Below, one piece after another: positions 1-10,933 of a stretch of 64,000 nucleotides of DNA. This stretch comes from Puffinus mauretanicus. Its lineage: Eukaryota > Chordata > Aves > Procellariiformes > Procellariidae. The translations under genes and the position numbers were made by a program. Where the stretch lies: contig JAJKFH010001094.1 of NCBI GenBank assembly GCA_023333565.1, positions 248,001 to 312,000 of the forward strand, given 5' to 3'. The first letter of the stretch is position 1. Each line of letters starts with the position of its first letter. The notes under the pieces are model-generated. The model was not told the origin of the DNA. It searched no databases and saw only the letters and a list, made by a program, of their open reading frames with translations.

Positions 1-985
1 GAGAAAACAGGGCCTCTTTGTGAACTGTTTGCTCTTTCTTTACAGCCTTTGATGGTTGGGTCCACATTTGCCCTTTGCAGTGGGACAGAGCTGGTGTTTC
101 TGTCACCTAGAGGGGATTATGTTCTCCCTAAGTATTCTTTGGCCTCATTAGCAGCAGCAGCAAGTGCTGAATACTTGCACTAGCTGTGCATGACAACAGC
201 CCAGATCACTTTCTTGCTTGGCCAGAGAGATGAGGAGGAGCTCTCTTACATATGTAAATGTTTATTTAGTTTGAATTTGTCAATATTTTAGGAGCTATGG
301 AGAGCCTGTATATCAGTGAAAATACCAGGTAACAGGATGTCTTTCCTCATGAGGAAATGTGTATCGATATGTACTCTGTCACCTTCCACAGGCTTTGGCA
401 GGGAGTCATTTGTGTCAGTTTTGTGCTTGCATAGACCTGACAGCAGGGTTTGTGGGAGTGTGGTCCCAGTGGAGGGACTGGACTGGACTGCTCCTGCAGG
501 ATTTAATTTGGGAAAGGAGGACGTGCTGGTCTTGTTTGGTCCTGTGGATTTCCCTTGGTTTGTCAGAAGAGCAGGCAGGTTTCTGCACCCTTCTGTTCTG
601 TCACTCCACACGAGTAGGTCTCATGTATGGATGGACATGCACAACTGGTTTCCTGATTTCTTTCAGGAAATTTCCCCACTTCCTTTCAAATACAAGCACC
701 TTCTCTCCTGTAGTTAGACTATCCTGGGTATTTTTGCTTACTTTTTACAATAAGGTGAAACAGTGAACTTGGCAGTATTGATTTTTGCTGCTTCCCTTCC
801 CTCTTCAGAGCGCTTAAGATACTTTTAGAGGCTTTCATCTCTGAGTTTTTTGGGGAGAGAACAGCATCCACTGATACATCAGCTGTCAGGGTTCAGCTTC
901 TTGAAGACTTGGCTTTCCAACCCAGAGCTCATGACTTTTTTCATTATGACTTGCGCAGCATTGATGCACAGCGAAGGTATACGCT

Positions 986-1010
986 GGGGCTGGGGTTGGG
1001 CGAAGAAGGG
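986..1010 (+). other. Potential G-quadruplex motif
   Basis: Four runs of three or more G occur at 986-989, 992-995, 998-1000 and 1008-1010, with loops of 2, 2 and 7 bases. This fits the usual G3+N1-7 rule. It lies on the ITPK1 sense strand, so it could form in the pre-mRNA as well as in DNA. Folding and function are inferred only. Confidence 0.5.
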
Positions 1011-3111
1011 AAGAATTTAAAAAGCTTTGTTTTACAAGCCTTTTCATATAAATGTATGTGATGAAGATACAGGGTAGGAAATAGCCCCAGGAGAGGAAGA
1101 TTATGACTAAAAACCTGAAGGTTTATGTGCAGGAGAGTTTAAGAAGCTGAATTAAGATTGAAATAAACCCCACATGTTTTGGGGTCAGTGCAGCCTTAAC
1201 CGAGTATCTGAATAACAGGATACAACAGATTTATGTGGAAAATTCCATATACAGCCTCAGGAATTAAGGAGCAGAGAGGTCAGGTCAGGCTGGTGCTGTT
1301 ATGTGCAGTTCACAGGAAGGAAAATGGTTAAATTACCACAAAGGGACTTTCGGACTATGAAACGTGTAGCAGAGCATTGACAGGTCCCTACTAGAAAATC
1401 GGACAGATTCTTTCCCTTTTGTGGCATTTTATTAAGCTTTCTAGCACTCGAGATAACGTCTGATGATTTGGTGGTATCTGCCTATTGAGAAGGCTCAGAA
1501 CAAACCTGTCATCTCTGAAGATTTTCTCTTCATCTTCGTTCACCTCCTTTGAGTGCAAGTTTCATGAGCTTTTTCCACCTGCAGCAAGACAGGCTGCTGT
1601 GGTGGGACACGCACTCCTATTCTGTTGCTCCTAAGCAGTGCATCAAATCAAAACTGAAACGTAGCAAGAACTTAGTGCAGCATCCTGGTGAGTGGAGTTT
1701 GTTAGCCGACTGGAGATGGGGAACAAAATGCTTAAACAATAGATTCATGAGTCTTTTTGTCTTTTCTTTTTTTTTTTTTTATGAAAATATTTTAAGAGAA
1801 AAGTGAGGATAAATAGAAATGGAGGGATGTGTTATAAATTCCTCAGGGATATAGCAGCGGACAGACAGTTCAGAGAACAGAACAGGTTGGTATTAAGACT
1901 TCATTTCGTGTGGATGATAATCCAAAAACTACTTCTGAAGAAGAGCTTTTAAAAAAACACAAATCCTGCTCAGACAGATTCTGAAATACAGTTGATTATA
2001 GCATGGACTGGAAACACTGAATAAAACAAAAAATACAAAACTATTTTTAATCATGTAGATAAATGATACTTCTTTTTGCTAAATTCAACATGTGCAGTTG
2101 TTTGGGTTTTTTTTCCCCTGAGTGAACGAATCCAGATTTTTTTCACTTGGACACAGTTTTATTTTTGAACACGGCTTCCAGAAATGCATGCGTGTGGGAC
2201 TGCAGTCGGGACTAGTGGAGAGCCGTGGCACTCTGCCAGACACTCGCCCTGTCCCTGCAATATAAATGGATTGCCAGCGTTCTGAAGAAAAACAACCCCA
2301 AAACTTTAAACAAATTATGCTTAATGGCAATAAACTCTTTTTGCCCTCCTGTGTAATGATTTGGATCGCTGGCTGTGTGTTTCTGGAAGACAGAGGAAGG
2401 CAATGGGAGAGGATGGCAGAGGTGGAGCTCTGTATGCCTGTAGCTTGCTCTCCAGTGGATGCTCTGGGAAGCCTATGGGGGGGACTATGATGTTTCTAAG
2501 CTTGGAACGTTTTTTAACTCCCAGCCAGTCTCTCTATTAGAAGGTGAGCAGGCTAGCTACAGTCAGCTATAACAACAGCATTTATCTAGTGGTTGTTTTC
2601 TTCCATATATGGATTTGTAAGGCCTGGAAAGGCATATGCCTTGTATCTGGCATTTTCTGTGTACAGCTTTGACACTCTTCCATGTCATTCACCTGAGTTT
2701 TGCTGGGTTTTGGTGGTAAGTGGCAATGCCATGAAACCAATACCTGATTGGTTGGTTGGTTGTTTTTTTTAATGTAAAAAAGGGCAAGCAAAGTAGGCTA
2801 TAGCCTACTTCACAGAAGAAAAGGCACCATAGCCTTATCTCTCTGTTTTTTCAAGCTGGTGCTGATAAATCTTTTCTCTCACTTCTGTTGCTATGGTGTT
2901 AGTTCTGTGCAAAAACAAACCTTTGGGTGATCATGTCAAATGCAAAGATCGTTTGGAGAGAGACCCGCTGAAAGAGAAGGGAAGTAGGAGGGCTCAAATT
3001 CCAGCTGATGACAAACAATGAATCAGTGTTTGTCTCAGCAGAGGGCCATCAGAAATTTTGCACTCTACTTTCACTGACTTCTGCTTGGGTCTGATACTCC
3101 ACTTGAAAAGG

Positions 3112-3178
3112 CTTCTTTTTTTCCCCCTGAAATCTTTTTTTTCCTCTTTTTCTTCTACTTTTTTTTTTTTTCTTCTTA
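3112..3178 (+). repeat. Polypyrimidine low-complexity tract
   Basis: About 67 bases are almost entirely C and T, with several T-runs including one of about 13. The tract ends in TTCTTAG, so on the sense strand it resembles a strong 3' splice acceptor at about 3179. No coding exon is recognisable after it. It is most likely simple low-complexity DNA. Confidence 0.7.
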
Positions 3179-5084
3179 GCATATAAAAGGAAGGTGGATC
3201 TCTTCCAGATTCTGCACAGCCCAGGAATATTTGCTTTCTGCAGCATGGCCCAGAATACAGAGAACTTATTCTTGCAAATGGTTTGATCCTCCAATCCACA
3301 AAATACTGGATCAAATTTTGAAGGTTTGTGTGGTTGAAATGTACCTGCTGTCCTTGTTGAGCCAATTGAAGTGGTCATTGAACTTCCTAGCAGAGGAGCT
3401 GCCTTAGCGTGCTGTCATTTCTAGCATTGCTTTCCTGGTGAAGGGGAAGCAGAGCACTGTTATGGGGGGCCCTTTTTAACACCTTCCCACATGCAAAAGG
3501 TGCATTTGGTTTCATTCTCAAAATATGCCAGTTGCTTTTAGCAGGCACAACTGTTGTGAAGAAGTTATCTTGCCCAGATGTCTTATGCCTCTGGAAAACA
3601 CTGCGCTGAAAATGCCTGGATATGCCTTGAAGGCTTATTTCTATTCTTGGGTCAAGGCTGAAAGGGAGGACTGTTTTCTTGTTTTCTGAATGTTTCTGTG
3701 CAGATTGAGCTGCAAGTGCAGGAAGAATGTAGAGGGGTAACCAATCTCAAAGACTTATTTGCTTCTTGCTGTTTTTCAAACTGGAACTCCTGAAAATGGA
3801 TTAATTCACATTTTTGTACCTTGGCAACTGGGAACTTTCTGACCTACTTAATGGATCCTTTGTTTTACTGTTTCCTTCCAGATGTGATAGGCAGATGAAA
3901 AAGCCTCAGGAAAAGCAGTGTGGTCATCTGAGATTTCTTTTAAGGATATTAACTGATTTTTCTGGAACTTGATTGCAGAAGTAGATCATCTCGTTCCATG
4001 TCCTTAGCTAAGCTGCAGTTCACTTCATTTGGCCTTAATTTTGCAGACACTTAGGCTTGCCCTTAGCCTGCGTGCTGCACTACTTGTGGGAGTAAAAATG
4101 TAAGTGCCAGGACAGCCAGACCTTCTGTGGACTGCCTCACCCAGCCACAGCTTACCGATCACCAAGCATCCACATCAAGTCTGTCTTGTTTGTCTTTACC
4201 ATTGCATAATCTTCTCATGTAGAGAGTCTGCTGCCCACCTGTGAGCAGTGCCTCTGTTAGTCTCCTTGGAAGATAGATGCACAATATGTTTTCCAGTTTT
4301 ATTAGAATCTACGTAAGTACTTCAAAGATAGTGCTAGAGCCTCAACTTGTGACTGTTAGTAGGAGCGTATAGTAATGGGCAAGCAAAGGTGGTCTCTGTT
4401 GGGAAAAATTGGCAGTCTTTTGGTTTGCTTTTGTGTGTAGGTAACTTCAATTATTCTGCTCAAGTAAGCCTAGCCCAGATAAGAGTGCCTACACAAGAAA
4501 AGCAATTCAGCCATATGGATCAGTTAGATTAGCAACTTGCAAATCATTATAAGGCTGCTAGATCTCTGCTGTTTTAGTTTTATTGATGCTTGAGCTCCAG
4601 CCATCCTGTCTTACTGTAACCTTCCTTAAGGCACTCCTTAATTCAAAGCAGGGCCATTTCTGTAGGGTGGGAAATTTTATTAGGACAAAACTCAAGCTAA
4701 TGAGACAGTGAAGACCAAGCTTCTGTCGAAACAGAGCATCAGCAGCCTGTTATGCCCAGCTCTCCTTTCCCTCCTGTGCCCCGCCCACTCCGTCTCTGCC
4801 CGAGTTGAAAAAAAGGATAGCAGCAATGGAAAAGAGCATGCATGTAATTGTAAAATCAGATGCTAACTTTAGTTTAGTGAGCACACATCTGTCTTCTATT
4901 TCAAAGATGTTCCTGGTTTGAAGTTTACAAAGTGAAGTTGCCACTGATGCAGTAGATCTCACAATTGGTTGAAGAGCAGTGCTTGATAATGTGGCAGCTT
5001 TTGTGCTGTGGGCAGCCCGGTGTGTTGGCTAGAATTTGAGCCAGTTTCTGGTACTTGAACAAATGTTCAAATCTGGTAAGTAGC

Positions 5085-5500
5085 TTCATGGGATCATTAA
5101 GTTTGGTAGGGACCTTAGGGGTCCATAATACATCATCTTGATCAAAGCAGATTCAGCATTAAATCCGGACTAAGTTGCTTAGGGCTTTGTCCAGTCAGAT
5201 CTTGAAAACCTTGAAGGATGGAGATCCTAAGCCTCTGTGGGACTCTGTGCTGCAACCAGACTGTCCTCATGATGGAATTTTTTTTCCTGATTTAGTTGGA
5301 ATCTCCACAGTTTTGATTTATGTCCTGATAAATCTAAGCCCTCACAATGACATTGGCCAGTTCTCTTAGTACCTTTGCATGCATCCCATCAGGTCCAGTA
5401 GCCTTCTTTGTGTTAAGATTTCCTCAAGAGATCCCTAACTCAATCCTTTTCCAGTACAAGTGGTTCCTCTGCTCCTTGAACCCTGTCTTGGTACTGGGGA
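5085..5500 (-). mobile_element. Decayed CR1 LINE with internal deletion
   Basis: Read on the - strand this is an old CR1 retrotransposon. At 5085-5130 it keeps the 3'-end pattern (GGATCATTAAG, then a degenerate form of the 'ggttggaaaagacc' block seen in the younger copies here). It continues through the C-terminal ORF2 region to about 5335. From about 5340 it jumps to sequence matching the region encoding the '[13 protein letters not shown]' motif of the reverse transcriptase domain and then sequence 5' of it. More than 1 kb of ORF2 is therefore missing between the two parts. Compared with the copies at 10934 and 36386 it is much more diverged and has no usable frame. The outer edges are approximate. 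Confidence 0.7.
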
Positions 5501-6127
5501 CCAAGCCCTATGACATATTGCCACCACTTTCGTGCCTTCCCATGCTGCCTGGAGCAGAGTTTCTGCACACCCCACCCCAAATCTTTGTCCCCTCTGCAGC
5601 TAACTGCCAAAGTCTGCTAGTGGGAGTGCTCTGGGAGCTGCACTCCTCCTTACTAGCTAAATAGCTGTCCCTGCAGCAGATGAATTTGCAAAGATCCTGA
5701 GTCATTTGCTTTTGTGTTACCTGTATTACTGTCCTGGGTGCTGTTTTGTGCAATCCCAAAGGGTGAGGGGCACAGCAGGCGTTCCTTTTATTAGTGGTGA
5801 TAATCTTTGTTGGCTCATTGCTTTTGCATGTATGTGTAAGTACTGGGAAAGAGAGCTGAAGAGGGAAATGTTGGCTCAGGGTGGAGAAGCACAGGAAGGT
5901 GTGTAGATGAAGGGTGCTTGCCAATGACTTCACTGCTTTTTCATGGAATTAGATCTACACTGCTGAGAAATAAATGTCTGAGTAAAGTTTTCTGACATTC
6001 AGTGAAATGTAAATTCTCAGGGATTTGGGTAACATACCAAAATAAAGGCAGCGTGTAAAGTAAATGCCTTCTGTGTGGCAGCAACACCTTGGACAGTGGT
6101 AGGGACAAGAACCTCAGATCCTCCATA

Positions 6128-6160
6128 TATTAATAAAAGGTTTCTCTCTGGTTCCTTCAG
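6128..6160 (+). promoter_or_regulatory. ITPK1: 3' splice acceptor of ITPK1 exon A
   Basis: A pyrimidine-rich run (TTTCTCTCTGGTTCCTTCAG) immediately precedes the coding block. The AG is at 6159-6160. It places the exon start at 6161 in phase 0. Confidence 0.85.
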
Positions 6161-6286
6161 CTTGACCTTACCAAACCCATTGAAGATCAGGGCCCTTTGG
6201 ATGTGATCATACATAAACTGACAGATGTCATCCTTGAAGCAGACCAGAATGACAGCCAGTCACTGGAGTTGGTTCAGAGGTTCCAG
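6161..6286 (+). CDS. ITPK1: ITPK1 exon A (internal coding exon)
   Basis: This internal exon of inositol-tetrakisphosphate 1-kinase encodes 42 residues in phase 0 at both ends. It begins LDLTKPIEDQ, continues GPLDVIIHKLTDVILEAD and ends LELVQRFQ. From memory of the vertebrate family this corresponds to about residues 41-82, and the GPLDVIIHKLTDVILEADQN core is nearly invariant. The enzyme is a cytosolic ATP-grasp kinase that phosphorylates inositol 1,3,4-trisphosphate at the 5 or 6 position. It interconverts Ins(3,4,5,6)P4 with Ins(1,3,4,5,6)P5 in higher inositol phosphate synthesis. This exon lies in the N-terminal domain, before the ATP-grasp fold. Boundaries are set by a pyrimidine-tract acceptor ending at 6160 and a strong donor, CAG|GTAAGT, at 6287. 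The frame is intact. No ORF of normal length is expected for a single exon, so the call rests on protein similarity and splice sites. Confidence 0.95.
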
Positions 6287-6292
6287 GTAAGT
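6287..6292 (+). promoter_or_regulatory. ITPK1: 5' splice donor of ITPK1 exon A
   Basis: The exon ends TTCCAG and the intron starts GTAAGT, a full match to the vertebrate donor consensus. It joins in phase 0 to exon B. Confidence 0.9.
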
Positions 6293-9200
6293 GGTTCTTT
6301 CCTAATCCTTCTGCATTTCAAGCAGGAGGATGATCTTGGTGCAGCAAATTCCATCTGTTTCCTGTGCAGTTGGTAGGGTTTGATGAAAAGAGCTCCCTGG
6401 CACACTGCTGCCCTGCTACTGATAGCCCAGCAAAAAGTTTTGTCAGTCTAAAATGGGCTTGCACCTTTGGATAGGTTTTATGTTGTATTGGTAAGGTTAG
6501 TAAGAACTGGTTTCCCAGCAGATGTTGTCCTGATGTCATTCCAAGAACATGAGTGCTTTTCACAAAGAGGAACAGGTGTTTGCAGAGTCCTTTACATGCA
6601 CCTCTCCATGACAGAAGCAACTAAATTAATTTGGCCCAGTTCTGTCTAGTCTTCCCAGTTCCTGGAATGCTAATTTCTGTAACACCAAGGTTACTGTTTT
6701 TCCTCAAGTTTACATTGAAGGTCAGAAATATGCAGGGCATAGTGGTAGAGAGAACTGTTTTCCCGAAGAATTCCTATCAGTAGTCTGAATGCTGATGAAA
6801 ATAATAAAGCAATACCTTTATAATTTTAAAAGGTGTTGCTTCTGGTGGATATCTTTGATCAAAGGTGTATTCTTCTCTTCTCTTTCACAGAGAAGCAAAA
6901 TTAAAAAAGATATTTTCAGAATTTTATGTAATATGCTTATGTCAGGTGGAAAAATGGCTCAGACAAATTCTGCAATTTTGACAACTTTGCTTTCTTTGAA
7001 AATGATGTTCTCTTTGCTCTGCTTAATGTTCTACAACTAGTAATGCAGAAAATATTTTACTTAATGGAGTCAGTATTCTCTTTGCTCTAGTTACAAAGCT
7101 TTTCTGCTTCCTCCCCCCTGTGTATTACTCAAACACACACAGGAGACGAAAAGGTTTGACTTGTAGGTCTGGCCCTCTGGCACCAGTTCTCTGGATAGTA
7201 GATGACTATTCATCACCAAGTAGTGCAGGCATCCACTTCCCACAGCACTGGAAACTTGTAAATGTCCAAAGAAGCATATGGAAAGATGGACTTCAGGGGC
7301 TTTCTGCTCGCAGTCTTTCCCTGTGTCAGATGTTAACTTGTTTGCCTTCGCAATATACCTGTCCTATCGATGGGAAAAACTGATGACCAAAGAGGCAAAA
7401 GGGCACATGTGTTAAGTTGCTTGCAGCTGATGAAGACTCATGAGATTCCTCATTCGCAATTCTTAATGTTATTGCGTGCATTCCTGAAGGCCAGGCTATA
7501 TGAGGCACAGAGAGAGCAGCTCTGTGTAATACTGTGGCACCTCCCTTGCCCCTGGAGAACATGCTGGTAGGGAACTTGTGCAAGCAGTTGTAGAACACGG
7601 TGTGTAGCAGTACAGTTAATACCTAAAACACCCTTCTTTTATTCCTGAGCAAGAACTCTTCAATAGATATGGAATATTTTTAATAAGAACTCCAGCTAGT
7701 CAACTTATTGTATTTAATAGCTTAAGGTCACAAGCTGATACTTTCTCAAGTACTGAAGTGAGGTCTGGAGGAAACAGTAGTAAGTACAGAGGATGCATTT
7801 TCCTAAAGCTGTGTTTAACCACCAAAGTGAAGTTCGGTATGAAACAGGGTGGAGCACTTTGCAGCTAGAGCCTTAGCTTTGGCTGAGGACTTAGTGGCCT
7901 GTTCTTATGTCTTTGTGACAGCTGCTGCACTGCTGGAAGGCTGGTGGAGGTAAAATGACCTGCTAAAGCTAAATCCCTTACCCTGATAGATTTCTTAAAG
8001 TAATCATAATATGATACCTTGACATTATTCTATGTACCTTTGTTACCATTTAAATAACTTAAGCCATTATTTTTGTATAGGTTAAATATTGAAGCTTTGT
8101 TTTTAAAGATATTTAAGTTAGAAAATCTCAGTGAAAACACGATTTTTATCTAATGAGTTTATGGGATAGATTCTGAAAGTGGTGAGAGAGAAGGTATGTA
8201 TGGATATATTTTCCATGTATAATTATGGATAAATATCAATTTATCCTTTAGTTCAGGGACTTGCTTTTTGTATCTTTTTTTTTGATAGCACCTGGAAAAG
8301 AGTAATGTTACCTAAATAGAGATGCAGTGGCCTAAAAACAACAACAGAGACATCCCCTTATGCAAAAAATGAAAACCCAATGAAAACTTCAGCCACAAAG
8401 CAAAAACCCAGCTCCCCTCACTCAAGGTCTCCCCTAAAATTCTCAAATTCTACAGGTATATAAGTTAAAACATATCACTGATCTTACAGGATTTATTTTC
8501 TTTCAAATGATAATATCTAATACAGCAATATTTTTTAACCACAGACTATTTGAAGTGAAATTACACATTTAAACTTTTAGAATTGATAGTTAGTTTGCAT
8601 ATAACAGTTAATACAGCATAAAAACAAGAAATGTAAGTGTGGATAGTGTTTCCATTTTCTAAGCTTTTGTCAGGAAGAAGGCATTTTATATAGTGCAGCT
8701 TGGATTTTTTTCAGAAAGTAATATATAATTCAGTTTCAGCATAGAATTGCCTACTGCAGAGATCTCAAATTTCCACGTTTTTTTTTCAAAGTGTACATGA
8801 TGGCAGGGGTGGGAACAGGAGACCGTAGGCAAAAGCTTTGCAAAACTTGAAGAAACTGTACATTTCTGTCAGGCTTATTGAATCTGTTTGGTACTGTCAT
8901 GCATGATGGCATCAATTTTACCACGTGGACCTTTTGGTCATGCTATTTATGCTTTCTCTCGTACTTCAGTTCTACCAGTTCCTCACCTGGTGCTGTTTCT
9001 TCACCCTACAGGTTAAGTCCAACCTGCATGCTTAGGGCTGTCTTCATGGTCCTCAAGAGCTGACCACAGTTAGAGGAGTGCTCTCCTGCAGCATTTTAGG
9101 CTGTAAGCCTGAATTTGGGGTGGAAGCTGAAGGGCTCTTTGGTTTAAGTGTAAATTTCAATGGCTGTTTGCTCTCAGACTTCTTGAGCCCTGAACCATAA

Positions 9201-10933
9201 GGAGATTGGGATATGGGGAGAGCTGGGCAGGTGGGAAAGGAGTCTGTTGACTATTGTGAAGGCATCAGCCAAACTAGTGAGAAAACCAGGTATACTCCCA
9301 GGAGGCTTACGTCCTCTGTACGGCAGTCCATGCTCCTGGTGGAAGTTTCTAGAGATACACGTATCAGAAAAGGCCGCAGACCCCTGATTTATGGGGATAT
9401 TCTTATTGGGACAATATTATAACCTTCGCTAGTGCTGGCAAATTTCATTTGAGCGGCCTCATTTCAGAGCAGCTGAGAAATAGTTGTATTCAAATCCCGC
9501 GTACCGTGGTATGTGGCACTGGGACCCCTCTGGTTATACGCCTGTCGGCAGCTGCCATCTATTAGTGTACATGCCTCCTTGTTCCTATATGGCTCATCTA
9601 TCAGATTGTGCCCTTGATCAAAGTTTGGAGGCAGTGCATTGGGCTGCTGTTTTGCTGCAATTGCTGTTTTCCAAGATGTGATTGTCTGTGTCCTACAGTG
9701 AATTTACTGAAACATTCCCATGTCTCGCAGGCTGGTTAACTCCTCCTGTGTTAAAACTGTGGAGCAACTTGCTGCAAACAGCTTTAAATCATAGCCTTAA
9801 TAAAAGCTAAACAACCAAAGTCATATTGCCCTAAAATCCTACTTTATCTATTTGAGTATAGCTTTGTGTGCAAGTTCAACAATTCAGCCTTGCCTCTCCT
9901 CTCCATCCCATTAGAAATAATAAATCAAGAGTGTCACTATATGCAAGGCGATTCCCTGTTAAAGGACGCTGCATAATAGCATCCCCATGCTGTGTTGTTT
10001 CTTAGGACTGTGCTGCAGCTCTTGCTATCTTTGTTAAGCGGGCTCTGAAAGAAACCCGTAAGAAACCTTCCCTTAAGATTTGGGGCAAACAAATCTTACT
10101 GCTCTCTGTGTTTCCTGACCTAGCTCTTCTCTCCCATACTGCCAAGTTCATCTGTGTTAACATCACCTCCCCTGTCTTCTGTGCCTGAGTTTTTTGTTGT
10201 CAGCGTCGCCTTAATCTCATACAGCATGTACAGTAATGGGTGAGCTGTCGGGCCATTGATTTGGACTGGGGATATGCTTCTTGTGACACGCTAACTAATG
10301 TGGAGAGGTGAGAACAGTCATTGATCCCAGGGAGTCATACTGACAGAGGTATTTGATATAGCATGTCAAATTCTTTCTGTAGGATTTGCATGGTGATAAA
10401 TTGATTTAAATACCTGCACAGCACAAGAGCATTCAGTTACATTAGATATTTTTGGAGACCTGTCTGCTGCCTTCTAAGAATAACAGAGAAGAAAAAGGGA
10501 AACAAGTTGGGCTGGAACAGGTTTGGGTTACAGTAGAGTGAAACAGAAATAACTGTAATCCAGAGACTAGATAATAGGGTTGAAATTCAGTCTTCTGTCT
10601 GTTACCATTGCTGCTGTTTTGTTGCTGTAGAATGCTTACATCTTTCTGTGCCTCAGCTTACCACCATCCTATCATAAATTGGTCTCTATTTCTTAATAAT
10701 GGGCTTCATAATTTTCCTGTAAATATCAGTATTCAAGCAAAAATAATACTGTGGTTCTTGTGAAGCTAATTTGCAGTAGGCTGATGGGAAGTTGAAACAT
10801 TTTTTTATTTTGATAATACTGGAAATTTGGATTGTGTGTGAAGTGTTGGAGAAAGCAAAGGTATTGTTCACACACCCGGGGCATATGCTGCATGTAAGTC
10901 AGCACCCTTCAGTTGTCAGTAGGTCTGTTAATC

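Larger units (their letters stand above)
1..6160 (+). other. ITPK1: ITPK1 upstream intron (3' part)
   Basis: This is sequence upstream of the first recognised ITPK1 exon, inferred to be intron because it ends in a pyrimidine-rich stretch and CAG directly before coding sequence. Open frames here are short and none resembles a protein I know. I searched by eye for the preceding ITPK1 exon, which should end in a phase 0 codon after a Val-Val-Gln-like sequence, and did not find it. Recognisable contents are a G-quadruplex motif (986-1010), a T-run (1767-1780), a 67-base pyrimidine tract (3112-3178) and a decayed CR1 (5085-5500). The rest looks like unique, non-coding, AT-leaning DNA. Confidence 0.75.

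Noticed and set aside
316..766. Overlapping 133- and 135-codon + strand frames near the window start
   Set aside because: Two frames overlap over the same bases, and neither resembles ITPK1 or another family. They are not flanked by convincing splice sites.
3049..3378. Lys/Arg/Glu-rich - strand frames at about 3.0-3.4 kb
   Set aside because: The KKKKVEEKEEKK-type composition is produced by reading the 67-base polypyrimidine tract in reverse.
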